Assembly: GCA_943788635.1 (NCBI GenBank) | Contig: CALSRA010000013.1 | Span: forward strand, 1 to 64,000 | Direction: 5' to 3' | Length of the DNA: 64,000 bases | DNA from: an uncultured Alphaproteobacteria bacterium | Lineage (GTDB): Bacteria; Pseudomonadota; Alphaproteobacteria; UBA8366; GCA-2717185 | Shown here: in pieces, positions 32,216 to 40,797 of the stretch | Layout: the number at the start of each line of letters is the position of its first letter | How positions within the stretch are numbered: position 1 is the first letter of the stretch | Made by a program: the position numbers and the translations under genes | Notes under the pieces: generated by a model | The model's database searches: none | What the model was told of the DNA's origin: nothing | What the model saw: only the letters and a program-made list of their open reading frames with translations

Positions 32216-33233
32216 GAATTCTTCGATCTCCCCGGCTGACGACCAACCCATCCTCGAAGTTCGGGAACTGGCAAAGCATTTTGAAATAGGAAGTGGGCTT
32301 TCCTTCAAACGAAAAACCGGCGTTGTAAAGGCGGTGGACGGCGTAAGCTTCTCTTTACGCCCCGGAGAAACGCTTGGTCTTGTCGGGGAAAGCGGATGCG
32401 GTAAATCGACCGTCGCACGAACTTTGCTACGCCTCGAAGAAACGACATCCGGTTCGGCATTGTTTCATGGCGAGGACATATTCAAGGCCACACCGCAGGA
32501 ACTGAAATCAATACGCCGCCGGCTTCAGGTGATCTTCCAGGACCCGTATGCGTCTTTGAATCCAAGAATGACGGTTGAAGAGATTATCAGTGAGCCATGG
32601 GTTATTCATCCCGACGCGCTTCCGGCCTCCGAACGTCCCGACAAGGTTCGCGCTTTACTCGAAAATGTAGGCCTGCGACGCGAACACGCTGAGCGCTACC
32701 CGCATGAATTTTCAGGTGGTCAACGGCAACGGATCGGCATTGCACGGGCAATCGCGCTGGATCCGGAAGTCCTGATCTGTGACGAACCCGTCTCCGCCCT
32801 TGATGTTTCTGTACAGGCACAGGTCATTAACCTGCTGATGGAAATACAGGAACGCCTGGGAATTGCCTATGTCTTCATTGCACATGACCTGTCTGTCGTA
32901 CGTCACATGTCACACCGCGTTGCGGTCATGTATTTAGGGCGAATCGTCGAGATTGGGACTGAGGAACAGGTCTACAACCATCCCCGCCATCCGTATACAA
33001 AAGCCCTGCTATCAGCAGAGGCCCCGCTGGATTTTTCTAAAGATAGAAAGAAACATCAACGCATAATCCTGGAGGGCGAAGTTCCGAGTCCATCCAATCC
33101 CCCTTCCGGCTGTCGCTTCAGAAGCCGCTGCTGGAAGGCGCAGGAGGTTTGTGCCGGTGAGGCTCCGCCGCTCGAATATGTCAACAATCACGCCGTCGCT
33201 TGCTATTTTCCGGAAGACAGCCCGGCGGGATGA
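32205..33233 (+). CDS. ABC transporter ATPase, DppF/OppF type
   Basis: The second nucleotide-binding subunit (342 residues from the ATG at 32205). Walker A GESGCGKST, signature FSGGQRQRIGIARA and Walker B VLICDEPVSALDV are intact. The N-terminal extension HFEIGSGLSFKRKTGVVKAV is the normal DppF form. The frame is open much further upstream inside the previous gene; ATGs at 32187, 32205 and 32208 are possible, and the one overlapping the previous stop is preferred. The C-terminal GCRFRSRCWKAQEVC matches the paired ATPase. It ends 13 bases before a convergent gene. Confidence 0.92.
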   Translation: MMVENSSISPADDQPILEVRELAKHFEIGSGLSFKRKTGVVKAVDGVSFSLRPGETLGLVGESGCGKSTVARTLLRLEETTSGSALFHGEDIFKATPQELKSIRRRLQVIFQDPYASLNPRMTVEEIISEPWVIHPDALPASERPDKVRALLENVGLRREHAERYPHEFSGGQRQRIGIARAIALDPEVLICDEPVSALDVSVQAQVINLLMEIQERLGIAYVFIAHDLSVVRHMSHRVAVMYLGRIVEIGTEEQVYNHPRHPYTKALLSAEAPLDFSKDRKKHQRIILEGEVPSPSNPPSGCRFRSRCWKAQEVCAGEAPPLEYVNNHAVACYFPEDSPAG

Positions 33234-33246
33234 CGTTAGGTCAAAA

Positions 33247-34275
33247 CTAGCTAGCCGATACCAGCGCTTCATACCCAATAGTTTTCATGAAGCGGGATTC
33301 CTCCGGTAAATAGAAATCCATTTTGTTCGGGCCGTTAAACTGGCTGCGCGGGTCGTCCAGCCACAACCGCAAACAAATGGCGTGGCTGACCCAGGACGAA
33401 TCTAAAAATTCGGTACGCGAATGCAAGGCGGTAAAATTATTCACCAGTTGCAAGTCGCCTTTTCGCAGTTGCATCCTCACCTGCAGATCAGAGCGCTGTA
33501 ACTGCGCATCCAGAAAATCCAGCGCCTCCTCCTCAGCAGCAGAAAAAACGAGCCCTTCGTCTTTGCTGGAGTCGATTGAAATTCGGGAATAGCAGCAATG
33601 AAACACGCCACCAATCCAGCAAAACACGGGGGTCCGGTATGGCATTATCGGCGCATCTTCGGGCGCGCGCTGGTTTCGGCGATGATGAAAAAAACCGTTC
33701 ATCAGAGGTTTCAGCAAGTCGGGGCGTAATTTTAGAATTTCGTTGTAGACGGTCGGTGCGCTCACCAGCAGCGACTCGCCGCCTTCCGCCGCAGTCTCCA
33801 TGCACAGCAGGGCCACCGTATTGGCACCGTCATTGTGGAAGTCCAGAAACGCGTTACTGTGATAGCCGCGGTTCTGCGTACCATGGCTCACATCCTTGTT
33901 GATAACGTCTAGAAGGAAATCCCCTTCCCTGTTCTGCTTCGTAATCAAGCCAAACCGGGTTCCAATTATACACTGCACCGTGCGTGATATTTCCACACCC
34001 CAATCGTCAACGGGCAATCCGGACAGCAAGGAAAAACCACATCCCTTTTCGACATCCGAATAGGATTCCGTTAGAAGGCGATCCGTTGTCGGCAGATCAA
34101 AGTCTTCAGCAGTGATGTCCTTTAATGGCGCGCCGGACGCCAGCAATGCGCGGGCGGCATTCTCCAGCTCCAGCAGCATCTCCCGCTCGAAAGGCCGTAC
34201 CCAGGACCTGTCTTCCGGAAAATCCACACTCCGCCATGCGAGCGCGCCCGCAATAGGTTCCAGATCAACTGACAT
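33247..34275 (-). CDS. TauD/TfdA family Fe(II)/2-oxoglutarate dioxygenase (long form)
   Basis: A 342-residue member of the family that couples 2-oxoglutarate decarboxylation to hydroxylation of an organic acid or sulfonate. The iron facial triad is HNDGANT (H-x-D, with NAFLDFHND) near residue 150 and the distal His in NNFTALHSRTEF near 295; the 2-oxoglutarate Arg is in the C-terminal AICLRLWLDDPR. It is longer than TauD (about 280) and belongs to the gamma-butyrobetaine-like subgroup. Convergent with the transporter operon. Substrate unknown. The first of three such genes in 15 kb. Confidence 0.85.
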   Translation of the reverse strand: MSVDLEPIAGALAWRSVDFPEDRSWVRPFEREMLLELENAARALLASGAPLKDITAEDFDLPTTDRLLTESYSDVEKGCGFSLLSGLPVDDWGVEISRTVQCIIGTRFGLITKQNREGDFLLDVINKDVSHGTQNRGYHSNAFLDFHNDGANTVALLCMETAAEGGESLLVSAPTVYNEILKLRPDLLKPLMNGFFHHRRNQRAPEDAPIMPYRTPVFCWIGGVFHCCYSRISIDSSKDEGLVFSAAEEEALDFLDAQLQRSDLQVRMQLRKGDLQLVNNFTALHSRTEFLDSSWVSHAICLRLWLDDPRSQFNGPNKMDFYLPEESRFMKTIGYEALVSAS

Positions 34276-34343
34276 TCAAAACATCCTCCGCAACACATTC
34301 AGGGCACGGTAGATAGTAACGCTCGCCATACCAAACGTAGTTT

Positions 34344-35519
34344 TTATATCACGCCTTCACTCGATAGGGATTCGACCTCGCTTTCGGTCATATCCAGCCA
34401 ATCAGAAAATACGCTTTCATTATCCCGACCGACTTCCGGGAAAAACTCGATTTCACTCGTCTCAAATTCGGAAAGATGAATTGGCGAACTCGGCAGTACA
34501 ATATCGCCGAGTTCCGGATGATTGCGCCTGACAAGCATGCCGCGCGCATGCATATGCGGGTCTTCCTGAACATCAGCAATATTACGAATTGGAGCCACCG
34601 GCACTTTTGCTTCACGCATTTTTGCAAAGGCGTCATCCCGTGACTGTGTCTGGCTCCACGCTCCGATCATCTGATTGATTTCAGTTTCACGCTCGTGTCG
34701 CTTGAAGTTTCCCTCGTAATCCGGATTACCGATAAGGTCGCTTCGCCCGATAACCTGCAAAACCCGCTCCCAGTGTGTTTCAGCGACGCACATCAAGGCA
34801 ATCCATCCGTCCGCGCATTGATAACGACCATACGGAGTCGTAATTGACGGCGTCTTGTCGCCACGTCGCGGTGAAAGCTCACCTGAGCGTTGGTAGGCTG
34901 TGAACTCGCTGCTGAGCGTAAAGTACATCGCCTCAATCATTGCCGTTTCGACAAGCGTTCCCTTACCCGTCGCCTGCCGACCTAGCAAGGCCTGCAAGAC
35001 ACCCGCGTACATATGAATACCACCCATAATATCGCAAGGTGTGCCCCCGGCCCGTGCCGGCGGGCCGCCAGCTTCTCCCGTAATGCTCATCAGTCCGCAA
35101 GCGGCCTGGATAGTATGATCCATCGCCAGTTGATCACGATCGGGCCCGGATAGCCCATACCCTGTCGCGGACGCGTAAATCAGACTCGGGTTGATTTCAC
35201 GCATGACCGACCAGCCCAGCCCCAACCGGTCCATTGTGCCCGGCGCAAAATTTTCCATCAGCACATCGGCCTTCTTGGCCATGGCTTTGAGAATTTCCTT
35301 TCCCCGCTGGGTCTTCAGATCAATTGTCACGCTCTTCTTGTTGGAATTGAGCATGGCAAATGCCATTGGAGTCTGCTCGCTCTGGCGACGAATTCTGTCA
35401 CCATCATGAGGCTCAACCTTGACCACCTCGGCACCGGCCATAGCCATCAGAAATGCAGCGTAAGGTCCCTGATAAATCTGCGTAAGGTCCAGGACCCGAA
35501 TACCATTCAAAACCTGCAT
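34344..35519 (-). CDS. CaiB/BaiF family III CoA-transferase
   Basis: A 391-residue enzyme, second of this family in the window. The N-terminus LNGIRVLDLTQIYQGPYAAF and GAEVVKVEPHDGDRIRRQSE are typical; the catalytic Asp is expected in QLAMDHTIQAACGLMSITGE. It lies 21 bases downstream of the end of the CtfB-like gene region and is part of the minus-strand group 36910-34344, which contains three CoA-transferase polypeptides of two unrelated types. It probably activates the product of, or feeds, a nearby catabolic step. Substrate unknown. Confidence 0.88.
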   Translation of the reverse strand: MQVLNGIRVLDLTQIYQGPYAAFLMAMAGAEVVKVEPHDGDRIRRQSEQTPMAFAMLNSNKKSVTIDLKTQRGKEILKAMAKKADVLMENFAPGTMDRLGLGWSVMREINPSLIYASATGYGLSGPDRDQLAMDHTIQAACGLMSITGEAGGPPARAGGTPCDIMGGIHMYAGVLQALLGRQATGKGTLVETAMIEAMYFTLSSEFTAYQRSGELSPRRGDKTPSITTPYGRYQCADGWIALMCVAETHWERVLQVIGRSDLIGNPDYEGNFKRHERETEINQMIGAWSQTQSRDDAFAKMREAKVPVAPIRNIADVQEDPHMHARGMLVRRNHPELGDIVLPSSPIHLSEFETSEIEFFPEVGRDNESVFSDWLDMTESEVESLSSEGVI

Positions 35520-35540
35520 GAGACGACTATTCCTTCCTGG

Positions 35541-36216
35541 TTAGGATAAATCCGGCGCATTGATGACACTGCAATCCGGTGCAAACGACAATGGCGCGGC
35601 CGTTCTGCTCTGAAGCAGTTCGCGCGACACCCCTTCAGCAATTTCCTTGACCAGGAAACCTTCCTGCGTCACCTCGATGACGGCATGATCGGTATAAACC
35701 CTGTCGACAACGCCGACCTCCGGTCACCGGATACAGGCATTTTTCAACCAAACGTGGCTCACCATCCCGTGTCAGATGCGCCATCACCACCCAGACCGAT
35801 TTGGCCCCGGCAGCGAGATCCATGGCGCCACCAACCAGTGCCCCCTTATTGGGGATCATCGCATCCCAGTTGGCCAGATCACCATTGGACGCCACCTGAA
35901 AACCGCCCAGCATGGTCACATCTATATGGCCACCACGGATCATCGCGAATGCCATTGCAGAATCGACCAGTGCCGCGCCTTCGCGCAGCGTAATCTTCTG
36001 GCTACCGGCATCTACGTAATCAAGATCTTCTTCTCCCGGCGCAGCGACCGGCCCAACACCAACAATTCCATTTTCCGACTGGAACATAATGTCGGCATCT
36101 TTCGGCGCGTAATTCGCAGCCAGGACTGGCATTCCCATGCCCAGATTCACATACCAGCCCTCGACAAGGTCCTGCGCCGCACGCCAGGCGATCTGGTTTC
36201 TGCTTAACGGTGTCAT
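35541..36216 (-). pseudogene. CoA-transferase subunit B (SCOT/CtfB type), one frameshift
   Basis: Beta subunit of a family I CoA-transferase. The N-terminal 180 residues are intact: DLVEGWYVNLGMGMPVLAAN, the catalytic Glu in FQSENGIVGVGPVAAPGEED, and the SNGDLANWDAMIP segment. The frame is lost at CYLPVTG-like residue 182; one extra base in CC at 35717-35718 (minus strand GG) explains it, and the restored end (VTGVGVVDRVYTDHAVIEVT ... ) runs to a stop at 35541-35543. The corrected gene is exactly 225 codons, the family length. The ATG at 36216 has GGAGAG upstream; it begins 20 bases after the A-subunit gene ends. Confidence 0.85.
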
Positions 36217-36235
36217 TTGCTTCTCTCCGGGTTTC

Positions 36236-36910
36236 TTATCGTTCATCGGGCAACTGAATTATGCGGTTGGTGAAAATGCCGGGAATATGACTACCGTTCG
36301 GTGGCAGCGCCTCTTCCTGCAACTCCGTTACCTCGACAATCGTTGTCCGGGCCGCCATTGCCATCGCAGGCCCAAAATTTGCCTGAAGGCCCCGAAACGC
36401 GACATTCCCCCAACGGTCGGCCGTTTGGCCACGAAGAATCGCAAAATCTGCTGTTAACCCGGTCTCCATCACACATGTCTGACCGTTAAATTCGCGGGTT
36501 TCCTTGCCCTCAGCCAGTTTGGTGCCAACGGCTGTCGGGGTGAAAAAGGCCGGAATTCCTGCCCCCCCCGCACGAAGCCGTTCTGCAAAACTTCCCTGTG
36601 GTGACAGTTCCAGTTCAAGCTCGCCGCTTTGTATCTGGCGCTCGTAGATCCCCGGCTCCTTACCCGGGCTTCTGGCAGCGGAACAAATCGCCTTCGCAAC
36701 ACGTTTATCCGTAAACAAAGACGGTGCCGTGTATTCGATGAAGCGGATACTGTTCAGAATCAGTGTCAAATTCCGCACGCTGGTCGCTTCCAGCGCCCGG
36801 ACCAGGGTGATCGGCAACCCTGCACCGCCGAATCCGCTGATCATAATGGAGCATCCATCGAACAATCCGTCCAACGCCTGTTCCACTGTTTCTACCCGCT
36901 TGTCTATCAT
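36236..36910 (-). CDS. CoA-transferase subunit A (SCOT/CtfA type)
   Basis: Alpha subunit of a family I CoA-transferase (224 residues), pairing with the B subunit just downstream. Markers: VEQALDGLFDGCSIMISGFG at the N-terminus (the glycine-rich CoA loop), and the ELSPQGSFAERLRAGGAGIPAFF segment containing the CoA-binding site. The pair would exchange CoA between an acyl-CoA such as succinyl- or acetyl-CoA and a 3-oxo or other carboxylic acid. It is intact even though its partner is frameshifted in this sequence, so the pair may be functional if that lesion is an error. Confidence 0.88.
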   Translation of the reverse strand: MIDKRVETVEQALDGLFDGCSIMISGFGGAGLPITLVRALEATSVRNLTLILNSIRFIEYTAPSLFTDKRVAKAICSAARSPGKEPGIYERQIQSGELELELSPQGSFAERLRAGGAGIPAFFTPTAVGTKLAEGKETREFNGQTCVMETGLTADFAILRGQTADRWGNVAFRGLQANFGPAMAMAARTTIVEVTELQEEALPPNGSHIPGIFTNRIIQLPDER

Positions 36911-36995
36911 CTACTCGCCTTTACTGTTCTTGTTAGATTGTGGCCATGTTAGCGAACTGGAACCAGCGCGACAAACCAGCCCAAAGCACAGCTTA

Positions 36996-39929
36996 TCAGT
37001 CGGTTAGAACCTCAACCTTGCATAGAAGGGTCTTCAGATTCACCTGGTCTGAAATGGCATCGCGTTGCTTGCGGTCGGTCAGGAAATTGACCGACTTCCA
37101 TGGATTATAGGGCTGGCGTTCCCCCCAGCCGATAGGGATATACGCAGCGGTTTTGCGAATGCCTGGTGTCAGCCAGGCCATCGCTTCAATTGCACCATGC
37201 GACGTCGTGACACGCACGCGGTCACCGTTTTCTATGCCCAGGACTGCCCCACGTTCAGGATGTAATTGAACATAGAGATCGGACCACATTTCCTGCGCCT
37301 GCCAGGCATAATGGGTCCAGCTGTGAAAATGCGGCGCCGCGGCACGCCCTGTGACGAGTTCCATGTCAAAACCATCTTCCCGAAGAATCGACCCCGGCGA
37401 ATTCTCTCCCGCGGCGACAATTTTTCCAGGCGACGTGTTTGTCGGACTCGCCGTAAATGGCGACAGAACACCCATTTCAAAATCCTGTGCCAGCAACTCC
37501 AGATATGGCAAATCGACCAGTTGCTCCCTTTCACTGAAAAATTCAGGCAGGATCGGTAGCCCAAGTGTCGAAAATTTTTCAGCCATCGTCTCGGTCCAGA
37601 ATTCAAGCCGCCCACTTGGCGTCGGAAACCGTTTTTCATTTCCGCTAATAGAATCTTCCAGAAAGAGAGTCTCCTGCTCCTTGGCGTCTTTACTCGGCAA
37701 CGGGTATCGGCGCCATCGATACGGCGACGCACGAAGCTGCTCGGTCGAGCAACCGCGCAAATCGTCACTTCGTTCGCACATATGATCCCAGAATGTTGCC
37801 GGTTCCTTGAACTCCTCCTTCAAGACGTCATCGAATCCAAACCGCTTGCCAAGCTCTATCCAGATCCAGCCATCCGATTTCGCCTCTCCCGGCGGGTCGA
37901 TCAGCTTGTCATTCCAGACAACCCGGCGATCATCGTTACCCCGGTTGACCCCACCACGCTCAATGCCGGTTGCCACAGGCAGCAAATAGTCTGCATAGGC
38001 AGAGGTTTCGTTCTCATACAGGTCCATATGGACGACCAGATCCAGCGCCAGCATCGCTTCGCGTGCTTCTTCCTGTCCCGGCCAGTGTGACATCGGGTTG
38101 TTTCCGGCAAGAAGGGCCTTGATGGGATACGGCTTTCCGTCACGCATTGCGTCGATCCAGGCGGCAGGGTTACGTCGCACCATCGGTTTTTCAATTGGCG
38201 CGCGCCGACTCTCCGGCAATTCAGGGCTCATCGAAGATCCTGACGCCATATTGAAAAATCCACCGCCCGGTCGGCCCCAGTTGCCGGTGCAGGCCGCAAG
38301 AAACATGAACACCCGGTTCGTCTGGACACCATTGCTGTGCTGATTGAGCCCCCGGCTGCCAAAGATCATACAACCGTCGGCCTGGGCAATATCCGCTGCC
38401 AACTGGCGAATATCAGCAGCCGGAATATCGGTCACGCTTTCGGCCCAATCAGGCGTGTAGCCCTTCTCCTCGACAAAGTCGCGCCAGCGTTCCCAGCCCT
38501 CGATCCAATGCTCACAAAAGTGTTTATCGTGTAAATCATTGCTGAAAATATGTTGAATCAATGCCAGACCCAGCGCCATATCCGTACCGGAACGGATGCC
38601 AAGCCATTTGTCCGACTTGCTCGCCGTCACTGTGTAGCGCGGGTCAACCGTAACCATCTTCGCGCCGTTCCTAATCCGCCAGTCATTGACCATACCGAAG
38701 TATACGGGGCGCGTTTCGGCCTGATTATCACCGATGAACAGATACATGCCCGAACTGCCGATATCGTCCGGCGTATAACTGTTGGGAATCAGGACGACTC
38801 CCTGTGTCAGTGAATAAGCGACGGCTTTGCTGCTGGAACACAATGCCTCGGTGCTGCCTGCATTCGGCGTACCCCAGAGTTTCGCAAACAAAGGCACATA
38901 GGCGCGCGACGTCATAACGCCGGCCCGTGTTCCGGCAAACAGCGCGACCGCTTCAGTACCCCATTGGTCGCGAACCGCTCCCATTTTGGCCGCGATTTCG
39001 TCCAGCGCCTGTTCCCAGCTTATCCGCTCAAAGCGTGATTCACCGCGTTTCCCGACACGTTTTTGCGGATACATCAACCGGCCCGGGTCGTTGTAAATTT
39101 GCAGCGTCATTTGGGATTTCGGGCAAATGCGTCCCTGAAGAACCGGGTCCTTATCATTACCGGTTATGCGAACAAGCTTGTCGCCCTTGAAGTGATAATT
39201 CAACGAACAGGCATTGAAACAAATATTGCAGCCACCGGGCTCGACCCGGTCCGCGACGATAGATCCTTTGTCTTCCCCGTAAGGAAACGCCGTATCGACA
39301 GGCTTCACCGCCCCTTGCCAGGGTCCGGGTTCGGTCATGGATACGGTCCGCAAACTGTCTTCGCGGGCACGCAGCGGTTCGAGGTACAATGTAGAAGGGC
39401 CCAGAAGGTAGTCGTCTGTATCGCGGATTTTCCGCCCCGCGCCCTCAGCTTGTGCAACCAGCGTTTCACGCTCACCGAATTGAATTGCCATCCCCGGGCA
39501 CACAGATGCACATGCGGTGGTTTCCCCTTCTTTGCGATGTGAAACGCACAGATCACATTTCACCGCATGGTGATCTTTGGCATCGAATCCCATTGCACCA
39601 TAAGGACATGCCAGCACACATTCCCCGCAGCCCGTGCAGCGATCTTCATCAAGACTGACAATGCCTGTAACCGGGTCCTTACGAATTGCCTGGGGATTGA
39701 CCGGACACGCTCTAAGACACGCAGGCCGCTCACAGTGCTGGCACATCGTCGGCAGGAACTCGAGCCCCGGCTTTTCCATCCCCTGCAGCCAGATGACCTT
39801 GTTCCGATTGACCGATGGGCCAAGGCCATGCGCCTGCTTGCACGCGGCTTCGCAACTTTTGCAGCCAGTGCAGCGTTCCAGATCAATCAACAAAGCTAGG
39901 CGACTGGTTCCCGTATGCTGATCCGTCAT
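36996..39929 (-). CDS. Fused ferredoxin-molybdopterin oxidoreductase (FeS domain N-terminal)
   Basis: A single 977-residue polypeptide joining two subunits usually made separately. Residues 10-170 are a DmsB/PhsB-like four-cluster ferredoxin: CTGCKSCEAAC (20-30), CQHCERPACLRAC (63-75), CTGCGECVLAC (98-108), CDLC plus CASVC (125-144). Residues 230-977 are a complete molybdopterin subunit with its own [4Fe-4S] site (CNICFNAC, 234-241, and RICPKS, Cys269) and a candidate Mo ligand Cys363 in TEALCSSSK. No Tat signal. The ATG at 39929 has GGGGG upstream; the frame also opens to 39959. The start overlaps the end of the upstream cytochrome gene region, three bases apart, so both are coexpressed. Substrate unknown. 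Confidence 0.85.
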   Translation of the reverse strand: MTDQHTGTSRLALLIDLERCTGCKSCEAACKQAHGLGPSVNRNKVIWLQGMEKPGLEFLPTMCQHCERPACLRACPVNPQAIRKDPVTGIVSLDEDRCTGCGECVLACPYGAMGFDAKDHHAVKCDLCVSHRKEGETTACASVCPGMAIQFGERETLVAQAEGAGRKIRDTDDYLLGPSTLYLEPLRAREDSLRTVSMTEPGPWQGAVKPVDTAFPYGEDKGSIVADRVEPGGCNICFNACSLNYHFKGDKLVRITGNDKDPVLQGRICPKSQMTLQIYNDPGRLMYPQKRVGKRGESRFERISWEQALDEIAAKMGAVRDQWGTEAVALFAGTRAGVMTSRAYVPLFAKLWGTPNAGSTEALCSSSKAVAYSLTQGVVLIPNSYTPDDIGSSGMYLFIGDNQAETRPVYFGMVNDWRIRNGAKMVTVDPRYTVTASKSDKWLGIRSGTDMALGLALIQHIFSNDLHDKHFCEHWIEGWERWRDFVEEKGYTPDWAESVTDIPAADIRQLAADIAQADGCMIFGSRGLNQHSNGVQTNRVFMFLAACTGNWGRPGGGFFNMASGSSMSPELPESRRAPIEKPMVRRNPAAWIDAMRDGKPYPIKALLAGNNPMSHWPGQEEAREAMLALDLVVHMDLYENETSAYADYLLPVATGIERGGVNRGNDDRRVVWNDKLIDPPGEAKSDGWIWIELGKRFGFDDVLKEEFKEPATFWDHMCERSDDLRGCSTEQLRASPYRWRRYPLPSKDAKEQETLFLEDSISGNEKRFPTPSGRLEFWTETMAEKFSTLGLPILPEFFSEREQLVDLPYLELLAQDFEMGVLSPFTASPTNTSPGKIVAAGENSPGSILREDGFDMELVTGRAAAPHFHSWTHYAWQAQEMWSDLYVQLHPERGAVLGIENGDRVRVTTSHGAIEAMAWLTPGIRKTAAYIPIGWGERQPYNPWKSVNFLTDRKQRDAISDQVNLKTLLCKVEVLTD

Positions 39930-39931
39930 GA

Positions 39932-40708
39932 TCAATCCCCCCACGCAGCAAGATGCCACCAGGTAATTGGACCACCATCAGCGACATAGCCGGCAAAGAA
40001 GGTCACGGTTATTACATGTACCACAATACCGCCAACCAGCATTGCCGCCATGAGAAGATGAACCCGCCGCCAGTTGCCAAGATCACGGCTAACCGTCGCA
40101 CGGGCGCCAATTATCATCGCTTCGGCATGCGCCATCCGCACATAGGCATAGGCGAGAATTGGATGCCGGATCCAGTGACCAAGTCCGGGCGAAAATGTTG
40201 CTTCGTCAGCACTTGGATCAAGCTGCGCCAGAAGCGATGTTTTGTCTGCCAAAATGCGGCGCAAAGCATCCTTGTCCACTGGCCTCTCCGACCGAAGCGC
40301 CGACGACCGTGAAGACATCACCCGAGCCAGCTTCGCGGAGCCTACACTGCGAGCCCAGGCACCCTGCAAAATAAGTAAGTATGCCAAAAACAACAAAATG
40401 GCCGGCGGGCGGCTCCAACCCCCGGCGGCATGAATTGTCACCACGATCACGCCGGAAACGCCCATAACAATATGCGCAATCAACCAGGTGCGAGGTGGCG
40501 CCTTATTGTCGCTCCGCTTCACCAGGGCATACACTCCCGGCATCAGCAGTAAAACCGCCCCCAGGACGCCCGTCAGGTAAAGTTCAGAACTGCCCGCGGT
40601 TCGCCAGGGCAACGGAACAAGTGGTAAAAGCAGATAGCTGGATATAATCAGCAATGCTGCGAAGAACACCGCAACGACGGACCATTGTCCGACCCATTTA
40701 CTTTGCAT
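39932..40708 (-). CDS. Probable diheme cytochrome b membrane subunit
   Basis: A 258-residue membrane protein with about five helices. Two helices each carry two histidines 14 residues apart: His79 and His93 (AHIVMGVSGVIVVTIH) and His217 and His231 (VHLLMAAMLVGGIVVH). This is the bis-histidine spacing of four-helix diheme cytochromes b. I do not recognise a named family. A charged loop of about 80 residues (110-190) separates the helix pairs. It ends two bases before the fused molybdoenzyme start, so it is the likely quinone-reactive membrane partner and probably takes the place of DmsC/PsrC. Upstream of it is the antiporter gene on the same strand, 89 bases away. Confidence 0.6.
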   Translation of the reverse strand: MQSKWVGQWSVVAVFFAALLIISSYLLLPLVPLPWRTAGSSELYLTGVLGAVLLLMPGVYALVKRSDNKAPPRTWLIAHIVMGVSGVIVVTIHAAGGWSRPPAILLFLAYLLILQGAWARSVGSAKLARVMSSRSSALRSERPVDKDALRRILADKTSLLAQLDPSADEATFSPGLGHWIRHPILAYAYVRMAHAEAMIIGARATVSRDLGNWRRVHLLMAAMLVGGIVVHVITVTFFAGYVADGGPITWWHLAAWGD

Positions 40709-40797
40709 ACACCCTCACCTCAGTCCAAGGCCGCATCCTAGCCTGTAACTGAGCTCGCCGTCACGTGGCGCCGAATTCGACAAACAGTCGCCGAGGC

